DNA of 64,000 bases from Apus apus (lineage: Eukaryota; Chordata; Aves; Apodiformes; Apodidae). Of the stretch, positions 1-12,700 are shown piece after piece. The translations under genes and the position numbers were made by a program. Each line of letters opens with the position of its first letter. Within the stretch, counting starts at the first letter, position 1. The notes beneath the pieces are model-generated. The model was not told where the DNA came from and did no database searches. It saw nothing but the letters and a program-made list of their open reading frames with translations. The DNA is taken from contig NC_067300.1 of assembly GCF_020740795.1 (NCBI RefSeq), positions 310,001-374,000 of the forward strand, in the 5' to 3' direction.

Positions 1-377
1 TACTTCTAAAGGACGGTCAGCACATCTCAAAGCTACCCCATAAGTCCCGAAAACCACCTTTCTCATCTCCAACTTCTCCACGGGGCGCTGCCCTCGCGAA
101 ACCGCTGACCCCGTCAGGACGAGCCCAACGATGGGACACGTCGGGCCGGTCTCGGGCTTCTCCCGAGAGCACGGGCGGAGATAACTGGCTGGACGGCGCC
201 GGCGGGGTCCCCGCTCGCCCCCGCCCGGGTGGGCAAGCAACCTCCGCCCCGACGGGGCGGCCCGGCAGCCAGCACAGGCTCGACTACCGGCAGCGGGGCG
301 CGGAGGGAAGCGCGGTCCCACCGAGGGGGATCGGCTTTGCGGGGCAGGGGAGTGCAACCCGTCCCGTCGGATCTCAC

Positions 378-860
378 CTCGTCGCCGCTGTCGCTAGACT
401 GTCCACCCTCGCTGGCGGCCCCGCTGGAGCTGCCGCTGCTGCCAACGCCGGAGAGGCCGCCGGAGCTCGGCTGCAGGGCGGCGGGGCAGAGCTGGGGGCT
501 GGGGAAGGCGGCGGCGGCGGGCCCGGGGAAAGGCGGGCCGGGCAGAGCGGCGGGAGCGGCGGGCCCGGCCCAGGGCGGGGCGGGCCAGGCCGGGCCGCAG
601 CAGGCCGCCCCGCGGGGCTCGGGCGAAGGCTGGCTGCAGGGCCGGCCCGGGCGAGCCTCCGTTTTGACAGGCGGCCCGGCGGGAGGGGGCAGCCAGGCGC
701 GGGCCGGCGGCGGGTCGCGGTTGGCCTCGGGCTCGGCGGCGAAGGGGAAGAAAAGCGGCTGGGCGGGCGCCCCGTCGAAGTTGCCGCGGGGAAAGGGCGG
801 CCCGGCGTCGGGCAGGATGCCGAAGGGGGCGGCCGGCAGCCCCCCGTCCGGGCTGAACAT
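378..860 (-). CDS. POU5F3: POU5F3 (PouV, Oct4 relative), first coding exon, partial gene
   Basis: This is a class V POU transcription factor of the pluripotency and germline network, acting in the nucleus. Only the N-terminal transactivation region is in the window; the POU domains lie off the left edge. From the ATG at 860 the frame runs 161 codons without a stop. It starts MFSPDGGLPAAPFG, is rich in Pro, Gly and Ala, and ends in a Ser/Gly stretch and the acidic QSSDSGDE. It stops at a clean phase-0 donor, GAG|gtgaga (377-376). The start was chosen for its PouV-like N-terminus and an A at -3; the same frame stays open upstream, which high GC explains. The identity rests on that start, on the boundary just before where the POU-specific domain should begin, and on NPDC1 as neighbour (POU5F3 sits beside NPDC1 in other vertebrates). 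A different proline-rich protein cannot be excluded from this exon alone. Confidence 0.72.
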
Positions 861-1120
861 GCTGCCCGCGGCCCTAGGGCTCCATGCGGGGGCTGCGGGG
901 CTCGGCCCGGCCGCCCGCCGGCCGCTGCCTCCCTGCTGCGGCTCCGCCAGGGCCTCTGAGAGCTGTGGGGCCGGGCCGGGCCGGGCCGGGCCGTATGGAA
1001 ATGGACCCTGGCCCCATTGGCCCCGCATCGGTGGGTCGGGCGTGAACTTGATCCCACCGGGGGGGGCGGGGTGCCCGGGGGAGAAGGTGCGACAGGAGGT
1101 GGCTACGGTCCGCACCCTGC
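861..1120 (-). promoter_or_regulatory. POU5F3: POU5F3 promoter region / CpG island
   Basis: Very GC- and CpG-rich sequence lies directly upstream of the POU5F3 start. Read on the minus strand it has a CCAAT box (1016-1020), an octamer-like ATGGAAAT read on the plus strand (995-1002, one change from ATGCAAAT) and a run of CCGGG pentamers (about 966-992). No TATA box is visible. The CpG-rich zone continues through the exon to about 1200. That this is the promoter is inferred from position and composition. Confidence 0.5.
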
Positions 1121-1684
1121 CCTCGGGCCGCGGGAGAGGGGGCCAGCGACCCGCTGCGGGGGCTCGTCCCGCTCCGGCCCCGCGTGCGGCGAAGGGCAGA
1201 GCCCCGCGCAACAGCTTTTGGAGGTGCAGACGGTACAAGCGGCTCCAACTGTCGCTCCACCTGGGAAGCACCCAGATGCCGCAGGGGTCGGACAGGGGAA
1301 GGGATCCGAGTTTGTTTTGGGGAGCAGGGGTGCGATGAGGCCGGGGCACAGGCGCGGTCCGCAGCCTGCTGGAGGCTGCAGCAGCACGGACGAGCCCTGG
1401 TTGCCATTGCAGTGTCAGGGCTGTAGGGAGTTCAGCCGTTCTTTCTGCCCCGTGGCTCCCGGGGGTGCCCTGCAGAGTGTCTTGGTGGATGGAGCTGGGG
1501 CTCCCTTGCTCGACATTCACACTGTCCCTGTCCTCTTCCTTGACCCGCAGAGACAGGCAGTGCTTGGTGGGAGAAAGTCCATCCTGGTGGCCTGTGCTGG
1601 CAGAGCCCTGGGGGTGCAGTGGGTGCTCAGTGCAGCCCTGACCATTGGCCCCCTCCGCTCCACAATGGAACCCACTTGATATTT

Positions 1685-2012
1685 TCATAGCATCATAGAA
1701 TCCCAGACTGGTTTGGGTTGGAAGGGGCCCTAAAGCTCATCCAGTTCCAACTGTCGTCCCAAAAGATAACTGACATTGCAACCCCCCTGCCATGGGGACA
1801 ACACTTTCCGCTAAGCCAGGTTGCTCCAAGCCCCATCCAACCTGGCCTTGAACACTTCCAGGGATGGGGTAGCCACAGCTTCCCTTGGCAACCTGTTCCA
1901 GTGTCTCACTACCCTCATAGTGAAGCATTTCCTCCCAATGTCTAATCTGAATCTCCCCTCTTCCAGTTTTAAGCCATTTACCCTATTTTAAGGCCTTTCC
2001 TCTCACACTGCC
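1685..2012 (-). repeat. CR1 LINE 3' fragment
   Basis: This is a minus-oriented CR1 tail. On the plus strand it opens with the reversed terminal repeat (catcatagaatcccag), then GGTTTGGGTTGGAAGGG, and continues through the conserved block ending near TTTTAAGCCATT. It is 5'-truncated, as is usual for bird CR1, and fairly diverged. Confidence 0.85.
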
Positions 2013-5000
2013 CTGCACAATGGCCTTCTCAGGGCCAGCTCCAGGCATTTTCCCCCTTTCCTCCATCCCACCTCAGCACCAGAACATTCCCTGATGCTCT
2101 GCTTGGTTTGGCCTGCTTGATGCCAGCTCCTGGGTACTAGCAGGCACTGGCAATGTGGGCACTCCTGACCCCGGCTGGAGCGGGACGAGGGGAGTCCTGC
2201 TGGCAGCACCGCTCCCTGTTTATTAACCCAGATTACCGGGAACTTGTGGCTGTCTGGCGCTGGAGATATGCTCGAGAGATAGGACGGAGCAGCCTCCCCT
2301 GCTGTGGTGGGATGGGGCTGTTGGCCACCCTGGGGAAATGTGCTGGAGGCTGGTTATGAAGGACTTGCTTTAGGTCCAGAGGGGGCTGGGTCTTGCATCA
2401 TGGGTCTTGCACCCAGGGACTGGCAAAGCAGGTGCTGGCACCCAGGTTGTAGAACTCAGTGCCAGCAGCAGATCCTGGCCCAGCACATGGCACGATTGCA
2501 CATTGCAGGGAGTGGAACAGCCTTCCCCTGTATATTCCTGTAAATAAAGAAAAATAACTAAGAGGATGAGCTGGAATTACAGCCCTTTCTGACTCCTGGC
2601 TGGGCATGAGCCAGGCTGCTTGTCCCACTGTGCCTGCCTGCTCTGGGGAGGGGGCAGCCCCAGGGGAGAGACTGAAGGATGCAAAGGCCCATCAGCAGGG
2701 ATGTGGACCACCCTGAGTGAGCTCTGCAGCTGCGGGATCTGCCGAGGGGAGCTGCCGGCCCGGCCTGGTGAAGTACCTTCCCCTGTGGGCACTGAGCCCA
2801 GCCATGCCAAGGGGAGAGCTGAGCCCCAAGCTGTGCTGTGGGGGTGCTGGCACCTGCCCCATGGCCTGCCCCACTGCCTGCCTGCTGCCTGCCCCTCTGC
2901 CTGCCCCTGCCAGCGGGCAGAGGAAGTCTCTCTGCGGGATTCCAATGGCAGCCATCAGCTCTGCTCCTCCCGGGCTCCCGCTGTGGCCCAGGGTTTCAGA
3001 AGCTCCTTGGCTGGGCAGTAACTCCCCTTCCCTTTGATTTATTGTTCCCGGACTGGACGTCCTCCTCCTGCCAACCTGCTCTTTCCCTCCATCCCCCCAG
3101 GAAGCCCTCAGCCCCCCCAGCCCGCCGTTGCCTCAAACGCATTCCTGCTGCCTTTCATATACAGGCAAAGGGGAAGGGAGACGTTGACTTTGAACCGGCT
3201 CCTTTGTAGGAGCGGGGCCCATTGTGGACCTGATGATTTTAGCTGGGGGATGTGGAGTGAGTCAGTGGGGTTTCTCAGTGCGTGCCCCCCCTACATTTCA
3301 ATGGGGCAAGTTTGGGGGGCTGTGTGAGGTGCTCAGTTATTGTGTGGGGTCAGCATGCACCACTGGCCGGGGCTTGGCCATCCATCTTTAGAGCACAGCA
3401 TCCTGTCTGCTCCAGGAAGAGGAAGGATGTGTCCCTCCATGACCCTCATGGCTGGAGCTTACTCTTGCTCCAGGCTCAGGCTCAGCTCTGTGGTCTGTAA
3501 GCCAGCCAGGTTTGGAAGGGATCCTGCTAGGAGAAGGGGAGCAGAAGGAAGCACATCTGTCCTCCCCAGCTGGGGGACAGAGATGTGCATCCACTTGTCT
3601 TTCCTATGCTGAATGTGGCAGCGGTTTGGCTTGGAGACAAGATTTTAAGAGGATGTATGACCACAGATGATGTTTTATTCACTGTCAGCCCACCATCTCC
3701 TGGGGCAGGTGATGGCAAAGTCCTTGGGGCTATGCTGGATCTCACAAGTTTCATAACTTGGTGGGATGCAGCCTTGCACATGGTGGGTCAGGGCCTGTGA
3801 TCAGGAGCCAGCAAGTCTTCATCCCAGGTGGGTGAGAAGGACTTGGAAGTGAGCTCAGCTTCAGAAGACTTGTCCCTAGAGGAACTCCAAGGCTTGTCCA
3901 TGGCCCTGTAGTATGCTTGGCTGCAGCTGGCATGGGTGGACCTTCCGTGCTTCCAAATCCAGCTGAGATGAAAATCCTGAGGGATGTTTTGGTCTGGTTC
4001 TGCCACCTCATTAAAAAGTCTGCATTACAGAGCCAGGGGTGTTATGTGGGTACCATCCCGCACTGCAGTGCCTGAACCCGTAAATCGGACCTTCCTGCTG
4101 TTTTACAGCTGGGGAAATTGAGGCACGAACAGGCTGTGGCCAAGCACAGGACCTGCCCCCCGCCCCAGACTGTCCTGGGATATCTGCAGCACAGAAATGG
4201 TGTCCCAGGACAAGTGACCTTTCTGTGGCCAGACGTGCTGTGGGGACATGGCTTGCCAGGGGTCCTTGAGAGAGCGGAGCTTCTTCAGAGGAGCAGCGAG
4301 GTTTTACTTAAGGCTTGATTTTCTCAAAAAGCCTGGGCATGCTCCAAGAGGCTGCTGGGCCCTGATAGCAAAGGAAGGACAAATTTGAGGACCTCAGAGA
4401 TGGGGTGCAAGGCTGGGTTTCCCCAGCAGTGAGCCCTAGGGTGGTCCTGAGTGATTTGGGGTGCAGTGCTGCTCACGCGGGACTGGAGACCCCAGGGCCA
4501 CCCGTGATCCGGGCTGAGTGAAGCGTCCCCGGAGGTGCCCTGGCGCTTTGTCGGTGAGTCAGCACCCACCCTCCGGCTGCCGAAACCAGGAGGAGACGAG
4601 ATTGTATCAGCCTGATGGGGGGCTGGTGTGATCAAAGGGCCGGGAGTGGAGCTCAGGCTCCACACAATGGGGGGACACGATAGCTCTTATCTGCTGGCCC
4701 CGCCGAGGTGCGAAGGGCCCGGCCCTGGGGGCAGGGGGGCTGGGGGGGGTGGGCGCTGGGTGCTGCAGGGCTGGGTGCGGGCAGGCACAGCCAGGGACTC
4801 ACTCAGCCCTTCATTAAGGAAATTTCTCCTGGCAAACAACGAGAAGCAATAAAATAAAAATTCTGGTTCTTGCCGGGTCTGGGAAAACCGTTGGGAACGG
4901 TTTGGAGACTGCTCCAGCTGCGGGAGCAGGACTCACACTAAACCCCCAGGAAGGTTTCAGGATGGGGACCCACAGCATCCTCCCTCCCTGTCCCCCCATC

Positions 5001-6404
5001 CCCCCCGCTCCTGAGAGGAGCACCCCAAGCCGAGGGTCCCGCAGCAGGGAGCTGGCCCCACACCACACACTCGCATAGGTCTCAAACATGGTCATTTAAT
5101 AAAATCTTTTAAAAGAACTACAATCCATACAACAACGAGGGGTGCGGGGAGAGGAGTGGGCAGCCCACGGGTACCAGAGCAGGGTGCAGGGAAATGATCT
5201 GTGCAGCGACAGCCTCTGCCAGTGACCCCACCAGCTACACTCCCAAAGAGCCACTGCTCCCTGGCACCAGACTCTGCTGCTGCTGCCTGTCCTGCCCATG
5301 CCTGCCTGCATGTGCAATGGCTGCTGAGTGTGCAACAGCTCCCATGCGTGCAAGAGGCCACCTGTGTGCACGACATCATGTGCATGCAACAGGTCACCCA
5401 TGGCTGTGACAGTCTACACCAGGGTCTGGACATGAAGCCAGATCTCTGAAAAGCAACTCAAAACCCACTCCAGGCCTTGTGCTGGAGGAGTCGTGGTCAA
5501 CACACTACAGAAGCTTTGGGGACCAGCGCTGGGTTCCCAGCAAGGTGTTGGTGGGCGTGGTGAGGCTGGATGCAGACACAGGCAGCAGGGGGTGCAGGGA
5601 GTCTCTGGAGCCTACGAGGTGCCCAGAATGGAGTGGTGGAGACTCCCCTGCCTCACAGGGATGCCCGAGGAGAGCATGGATTCCATGGGGCAGAGAAGCA
5701 GCACAGCAAAGCCACCGTGCCTTGGCTGCCCCTCCCAGTCCCCCAAACACCTGCCAGTCTTACTTCTTCCTTCCCCACAGCCACAAAGGCTTAAAACCAA
5801 AGCCCAAATCCTTTTTCTGAGCCTTCGCCCCATGGAGGCCCTGGGTGAGATCCCAGCTGGCAGCCAGGGCTATCACAAGGAAACAAGTCCTCTTACTGGC
5901 ACAGCCCACCATGGGGACCCAGGCCACAGGAGCACTGGGACTGTCTGTGCCCAAGAGCCCCGAGGGCCAGCAACCCTGGAAGGAGAAGGAACCAGTGCAA
6001 GGGCAGGGCAGAGCCTCCACTCCAGCGGGCACCACACAGGGTAGCATCAGAAGGTGCATCCCAGGAGTGATGCCAGTGCCTGCCTGAGCCTGCTCCTGCT
6101 CCTGCCACAAGTGAAACCCTGCTGCCAGGAGCTGCCAGGGCTGAGGAGGAAGGGGCAGACCAGCCACTGGAGCCTTTAGCGATGCCAGCTGCTCTGAGGA
6201 AGGTTTCTACCACTGGCAGAGGGGCCCCGGGCAGGCTGGCAGCCCTGGCACCCTCCGCTGCAGACATGACCGTGCCTGGACACCCCCTCCCGGCTCCTCT
6301 CTCACTCTTTGAACACTTCTCCAGCCCTTTTCCAGCTGCTGTTGCATCAGCCCAGCCGCAGCCGGGGCAGCAGCCCCCTCCTCAAAGAGAGACAGCGCTG
6401 TACC

Positions 6405-6426
6405 CGCCTCCCCCCCCCCCCCCCCC
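6405..6426 (+). repeat. poly-C tract
   Basis: A near-pure run of C follows CCCGCCT. It lies just past the NPDC1 polyadenylation signal. On the minus strand it is a G-run that could form a quadruplex. Confidence 0.8.
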
Positions 6427-6584
6427 AGTTTCTGTGTCAAGGCAGTGGCTGCCCCCCGCGCCGGACTGGCGTGTCCCCGAGAGCAGCGAGCTAAGGGCAA
6501 TGCAGGGACGCGATCACAGCAGCAAAGAGGACAAGGAGGCTGGAAACGGGGGCGATCCCCCCCTCCCGTAGCTGTATGTGGGTG

Positions 6585-6590
6585 TTTATT
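6585..6590 (-). terminator. NPDC1: NPDC1 polyadenylation signal
   Basis: AATAAA on the minus strand lies about 135 bases past the NPDC1 stop codon. It predicts a short 3' UTR of roughly 150 bases. A second possible signal lies at about 5095. Confidence 0.65.
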
Positions 6591-6723
6591 GGGCAGGCGT
6601 CGCGCAGCCTGGCAGAGCGGGGCCCGCGCCCCTTCCCCCAGCTGCGGGGTCCCCTCCGGCGCGGCCGCCTCTCGGCGTCGGGAACAGAGTCCGGAGCGAG
6701 CTTGGGCGGAGGAGAGGAGCGTG

Positions 6724-9700
6724 TTACTGGTGCGACTTGGGGTTGGAGGGGTGTAAGGAGGAGTCGTCAAACAGCGGGTTCCTCACTTCCATTTCTCCGG
6801 TCTGCGGCAGCGGAGGGAGCAGGATGGGGGGAAGGAAAAGGCAGGTCAGAAAGCAGCTGGGGATTGAGCTGCCCTGTCCCAAGGGGTTTGGGTCTGAATC
6901 CCAGCCCAGCAGAGAAGGGAGGATGGAGGGGACCTTGTGGGATGGGATGGGGTGACGACACACCGGGACCCCACCGTCACCCCTGGAAAGACACTGCCTT
7001 CCCACCAGGAGCAGCCTGGGATGATGGTGTGTGAAACTCATGGTCCTGGATGAGATGGGACCACTCAGCCTGTGTGGGCACCCCAGGACGGGACCCCCAG
7101 GCTGGCAGGAATGAGGTTCCTTGCCCAGACTTGCTGTCAAGTGCCCTTTAATGGGCCTGTAAAGACCTAATGATGACCCTTATTCTGGGCCCTGATGGCC
7201 GGGCTCTGCAACCATTACCATGTGAATGGCTCCTTTCGGGTCTCTTTGTGTTCTTTGTACCCAGGGCTGTTAGGAGCTGCCTGGGTCCCCTGCCAGCCAC
7301 TGAAGTCCCCCTCTGGCTTTGAGGGGTCACAGGTCCGTGGTCCAGGCTCCAGGCCAAGCTGGAGCCCAACCCCGCCCCTCCCACCCCCCCCGGACCCGGT
7401 GCACAGAAGCCCAAGGTGACCATGTCCCTGGAACAGCAGGGACCGGGAGGGGGGGGGGGGGGCGGGGGGTTGGCTCTGCCAAGGGCTGCTCTGACTCTCT
7501 GCTCCCGGGCGTGTGGGACAGCACTCCCCAGGGAGCAGTCCCATGCCGTGACACCCAGACTAGGGCACTCTCTCCAGCGGGACCTGGCCAGGGCACATGG
7601 GGTAAGCAGAAGAGCTGGACCATCTCAGGGTTTCATAGAACCATGCAATCGTTTGAGTTGGAAGGAACTTTAAAGATCATTCAGTTCCAACCCCCTGCCA
7701 TGGGCACTCCTTCCACCAGATCAGGTTGCTCCAATCCCCATCCAACCTGCCCTTCAACATCATTCCAAGGATGGAGCAGCCACAGCTTCTCCGGGCAACC
7801 TCTTTCAGGGTCTCACCACCCTCACAGCAAATAATTTCCTCTTAATGTCTAACTTACATCTTCCTCCCCATTTACAGTTTTAAGCCATTAACCCTCATCC
7901 CATCACTCCCTGCCCTTGTCAAAAGTCCCTCCCCAGATTTTCTGCAGCCCCCTCAGACACTGGAAGGTGCTCTAAGATCTCCTCAGAGCCTTCTCTTCTC
8001 CAGGCTGAACACCCCCAACTGTCAGCCTTTCGAATGAAGGACATGTCCTAAAGCTCCTCCTTGCAAGCACCTGCACATCCCAGCCAAGTGTTGGATTCCA
8101 CCCTGCACACAAAGGGTCCCCCTGGCTGCTCTGTGCCCACCGTACCGGAGCCAGCCCAGGGCACTCATACACAGTGAAGTCTCCATCCTCATTCTCCTCA
8201 TCAGATGATGCGGAGTCTGGCAGCTTGGGCTCCTCTTTATGCCTGAGGAAGAGGATGCAGAAAGGGGGTGAAGTACCCCAGTTAATGGCAGGGCATGGAC
8301 CACCAGCTGGGGCTGCTGCGTGCTCCCTGGGTTGCTTACTTCTCCATGGAGAGCATCTGCTGCTTTTGGTGCTGATAGTGGTACATCTGGGCGCTCTGAG
8401 CCAGTGTCTTGTCCCCAGGCTGCAGAGAGAGCAAGGACAAGCATGGAGGCTGGGTTCCAGAGAGCCCCCAGCCTGGCTGGGGGTGTCCCCCTGTGTCAGA
8501 AGCCCCTTAAGCAGAGCATAAATCTAGCCTGAGTGCAAACGCCCCAGAAGGGACATGGGGGCCTTACCGAGATCTTGTCGTAGGGCAGGGGACTGGCCAC
8601 TCGCTGTGCTGAGTAGTCGGCTTTCTGTGCCAGTCTGACCTCCTTCTGCAGCCTGCCAGGGGAGAGGAGTCAGCAGAAGCCCCCAGAGCCCATGCCTCCA
8701 CATAGGAGCCAGTAAACCCCAGGGGAGCTCAGCCCTCCCACCCCCATCCCCACTCCCTGTGACAGCACCCATGAAGGGTGGCACCCCCAGGCACAGTCAC
8801 CTCCATCCTGTGGGGCCTGGGCACAAGGCACTGATGTGCCTGAGGTGTCAGCACCCAGTGCAGCAGCAATACCCAGACCAGGTGCCACCTGCTCCCAGGA
8901 GTCTGTGCCTGGCATGGGGAGGGGGGGCACACTGTTGTCCTCCAGCCCTGTACCTGCAGGGAACTGGCAAGGGCAGCTACTGCCTCTTCTCCTACTTGCC
9001 CCCAATATCTGGGAAGCACCAGGACACTGGGATAGGGCACAGGGACACAGAGGGACTGGCTGGTACCAGCAACCCCTGGCTCACCTGCACCAGCAGACGG
9101 CAGCCACAACCAGTGCTGAAACCCCGGCCACTGTGCACACTGCGATCAGCCCTGCAGAGCCAGAGAGGGACACAGAGGGACAGAGGGTGAGCCTGGTGCC
9201 ACCAGCCCATGGCCACAATGTGAAACCCCCTCCCAGGAGCCACCTGTCCCCAGGGTCTCACCAAGCACCACATCATCTTTTGAAGGGAGGGGCGACGCTT
9301 CCACTGGGTACTTCTGGACTGCAGCGGTGGTGGTGGCGGGCAGGGTGGCAGCTGCCTCACTGCTGGTGGGACCTCGCTGCAGAAGCCCCCCTCTCAGCCC
9401 ACTGGCCACATGCTGTCTGCCACTGGCAGGGACCGGGGTGGCTGTGAGAGAAGGAAGAACCCTGAGCAGAGCAGTCCGAGCAGCTCTGAGGGCAAACCCA
9501 GCTGGTGTGGGGTTCTGGCTGCTGTGGGGGGGCAGGCACTCACTCCTGAACTTGCCATCCAGCTGCAGGTGGGTACCAGGAGCCTCTTGCCGGGCCAGCA
9601 CATCTGCCAGAAAATCGATTTCTTCCTCCAAGCTGGGAAGGGATGTCCGCCCTGTGACAAGAGAGAGCAGATGTGGGATGGGCACCCTGGGGATGTGGCC

Positions 9701-12700
9701 AGGCACCCAGCCCAAGGCTGAGCCCAGCAACCCCCCAGAATGGGGCTCATGGCCCCACAGAAGCAAATGTGGGTGGTCTGGAGTTCAAGGATGCAGCCCT
9801 CTGGCACACTAGTGGTCCCAAAGCCAAGACCTGGGCTCCGCCTGTGTCCTGTGCTTTTGGGGTGCTTTTCACCCCACAGATACCAGATGCTGCAGCCGCT
9901 GTCTGTGCCAGAGCCAGTAGGTGCTGCAGAGCCCTGTCGGGGCAGGCTGCCAGCACCTGCTGCTCAGGACCTCCCCCATGTCCTTGCCACACAATGGCCC
10001 TGAGCGAGGAGGGACATGAGCTGGACTAGAAGAGACCTCCTCCCAGCTGCCTTGCAGGTGCGAGGGGCAGCACCAGTTGTTTCAAGAACAGGCAGGGCAC
10101 ACCTGAATGCTGGCTTTCACCCCATATTGTCCCATACAGACCAGGGGGCTGGAGCCACCCCAGAGCAGGGCTCAAACAGGGCTGTCCAGGAGCTGCAGGA
10201 ACCCTTTACTCCAGCTGAGGGGCTGGCTTCTGCCCAGCACCCGGCAGAATGCGGCCCCTTTAGGGAGGGGGAGGGGTGCCGCCTGCAGCAGGGACCACCA
10301 TGTGTCCCCAGAAGCTGGCTGGGCATTTCAGGGGTGTCTGCCCCAGCCCACACCCGAGCTCAGAGCACACCAGGAACCTACAAAGGGCCGGGTGCTGCTG
10401 TGGCAGGGGGCATGGACAGGACCCCCCACTCTGGCCTGGGGGTGCCCACCCAGGGGGTGACAGTGTCAGATATTTTAAGGACAACAGCAGGAGTGGAACT
10501 GCTGTCCCAGCCTGCAGGGCAGAGTCAAGCTCTGATGCTCACCACTCTGCTTTTAACAGGATGAAACTCAATTTCAGAGGCAGGGGACATCCCTGTCACC
10601 CACCCTGCTCCCTCTGTCCACATCCAGTCTGTCCCCAGGGAGAAGCCCTGGAGGGTAAATCAAGATGCACAAAGGTGAGGTGGTACAAGGAGCTTCGTCC
10701 CCAGATCATTCAAGGTTATAACAATTACAGCTCCTCTGGAATCTGTCCTCACTCACAATGTTTGGAAAGAAATCCCAGTTCCCTTTGGAGCCAGACACAA
10801 AGGCCTCTCTGCTGCCTGTGACTCAGAGCTACACAAGCCAAAAAACCAAGGGGGACACTTAAAACAAGTGCACAAAGAGCCATTGTCCCCACGTCCACTG
10901 TGTCCCTTGGCTCCCCGAGCCCTGCCAGACTCCTGTCCTCTGCAGGAGCTGGAGTGTCCCACACACCCCAGGTTTCCCTATCTCTTTGCACCCCCTTCCA
11001 CCCCCAAAGCAGTTTGCAAAGCAGTGCCATGGCCCAGTGGTGCCAGCTTCAGGACTGTGCCACCACAGGAAGGGACAGCTCCCCACTGCCTGCTCTCCAC
11101 TGGGACAACTCTACACCAAAGCCAACTCTCGGCTGAGTCAGGACAACTCTGCTGGGACAACTCTGCTCCAGGACATCTCTACACTGCTACATCAGAGACA
11201 ATGGATGTACCTCTGTGATTAACATATGAAAGAAGGGGAAACGAGATGGGGGATGGAAAGCAGTGGTGGGGAGCAGATGCCAAGGGCCTTGAGGAAGGAG
11301 GGGGAGGAGGTGCCCGAGCAGCCCATGGTGAGATGGCAGAGAAAGGCGAAGATGGGCATGTTGTCCTGAAAGTGACAACAGGCAGAGATGGTTATTATGA
11401 AAAGCTTGTTTCAGGACACAGTCCTCTGGTCAGATTGAAGAAATACAGGAAAGCTGATGACTGCTTTTCAAGGATTGTGTCTGACTATGGCAACAGAAGC
11501 TCTCTAGACAGTTGCACGCCATGGCACACAATTTTCAAGTACCTTAAGAAAACGTAGGGGTTTTTTGCCATTTTCTATCTGCATTTGTATACCATCACCA
11601 TTAAAAACATTGTTTTTGCTGCTTAACATCAATTTCCAGAACTGTATTTTGCTCCAAAACTGCCTTAAAACAGTATATAAAACAATTATATTGATTAAAG
11701 TTATACTTTTATGGTATATGCTTTATTATTATGTTGTATTTCATTATGCTATTTTTATAATGTTATTTATATCCTATGTATAATTGCATTTGTGCAGCAT
11801 CACTTTCAAAACTCTTTTATTTTCTGCCTTAAAACAGTATTAAAAAAACCCCACTTTTTGTTATTTTATAATTGCATTTGTGTAGCATCATTTTCAAAAT
11901 TGCATTTGTGGGCCAGACCATTAAAAACAGTCTTTTTTCTGATTGAAATTCGTAGTGAGAGAAAACTGAGTAAAGGTTAGAAATGAGAACACAGTGATTA
12001 AATTAAGGGAAATCTAGGAGGCCCAGGAAGGGAAAAATTCAGGGTGTGAAAAGGTTGAGGCTGCTAGCTCTGTGGGGCTGCCTGTTCATGGGGCAGACAC
12101 CGTGTGACTTGCAAGGGCTTTGCAGAGCTTGCTGTGGTGGGATGTCTAGGGAGGAGCAGCACAGTCCTGTGTCACCCGCTTATCCACCAAGAGTTGTCCC
12201 TGTGGAGGGCTGTCCTGGTGTGGAGATGTCCCCCTGTTGAGATGTCCCTGTGTAGAGAAGTCCTGGGGTAGAGATGTCCCAGTGTAGAGTTGTCCAGCAG
12301 AGAGTTGTTGGTGGAGAGTTGTCCCAAGCCTGTGTCACCACCCCTGTGCCCAATGGGTGAGAGCCGTGGTGCCAGCATGGGGCCAGGTTCTTCCAACAGG
12401 CAGGGGAGCTGGCACAGGATGAGTGTGACAGCCCTGTGGGGACAGTCCTGTGCCCCGTGGGGGTTGCCGTGTGCCCCACAGGGACAGTCCTGTGTCAGGG
12501 ATGGGGACAGCCTGGCTCTGGCTCCCCACTGCACTCAGGGAAAGGGTTGCCCACATTCCCACAGGTCCCAGGGGACAGCCCTGTCTGTGCCCTCCTATCA
12601 CCAGCAGGCCTGGGGCATCTGGGTGTGCAGGATGCACGCAAAGCGCGAACAGAACACGCACAGGGCACAGGGTGCACTCAGGCGGCACAGGGTGCACCCA

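Larger units (their letters stand above)
1121..6560. other. POU5F3-NPDC1 intergenic region
   Basis: Apart from the CR1 fragment at 1685-2012, no coding exon with convincing splice sites was found here. The region is moderately GC-rich with scattered AT-rich patches such as 4840-4870 and 5090-5115. Its open frames look like chance reading frames in GC-rich DNA. The part nearest NPDC1 (5090-6560) may be a long alternative NPDC1 3' UTR, because a minus-strand ATTAAA lies at about 5093-5098. Confidence 0.5.

Noticed and set aside
229-1338. 369-residue plus-strand frame across the POU5F3 exon
   Set aside because: Gly/Ala/Pro-rich antisense of the CpG island and of the POU5F3 exon. Long frames are expected on every strand at this GC content.
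114-1688. 524-residue minus frame suggesting a much longer POU5F3 N-terminus
   Set aside because: The same frame is open upstream only because stops are rare in CpG islands. The donor at 377 ends the exon, and MFSPDGG at 860 is a better start.
11246-11557. 103-residue plus-strand frame beside the AT-rich island
   Set aside because: Acidic/Gly-rich start and no recognised domain. It runs into the repeat island, and no promoter or polyadenylation context was seen.
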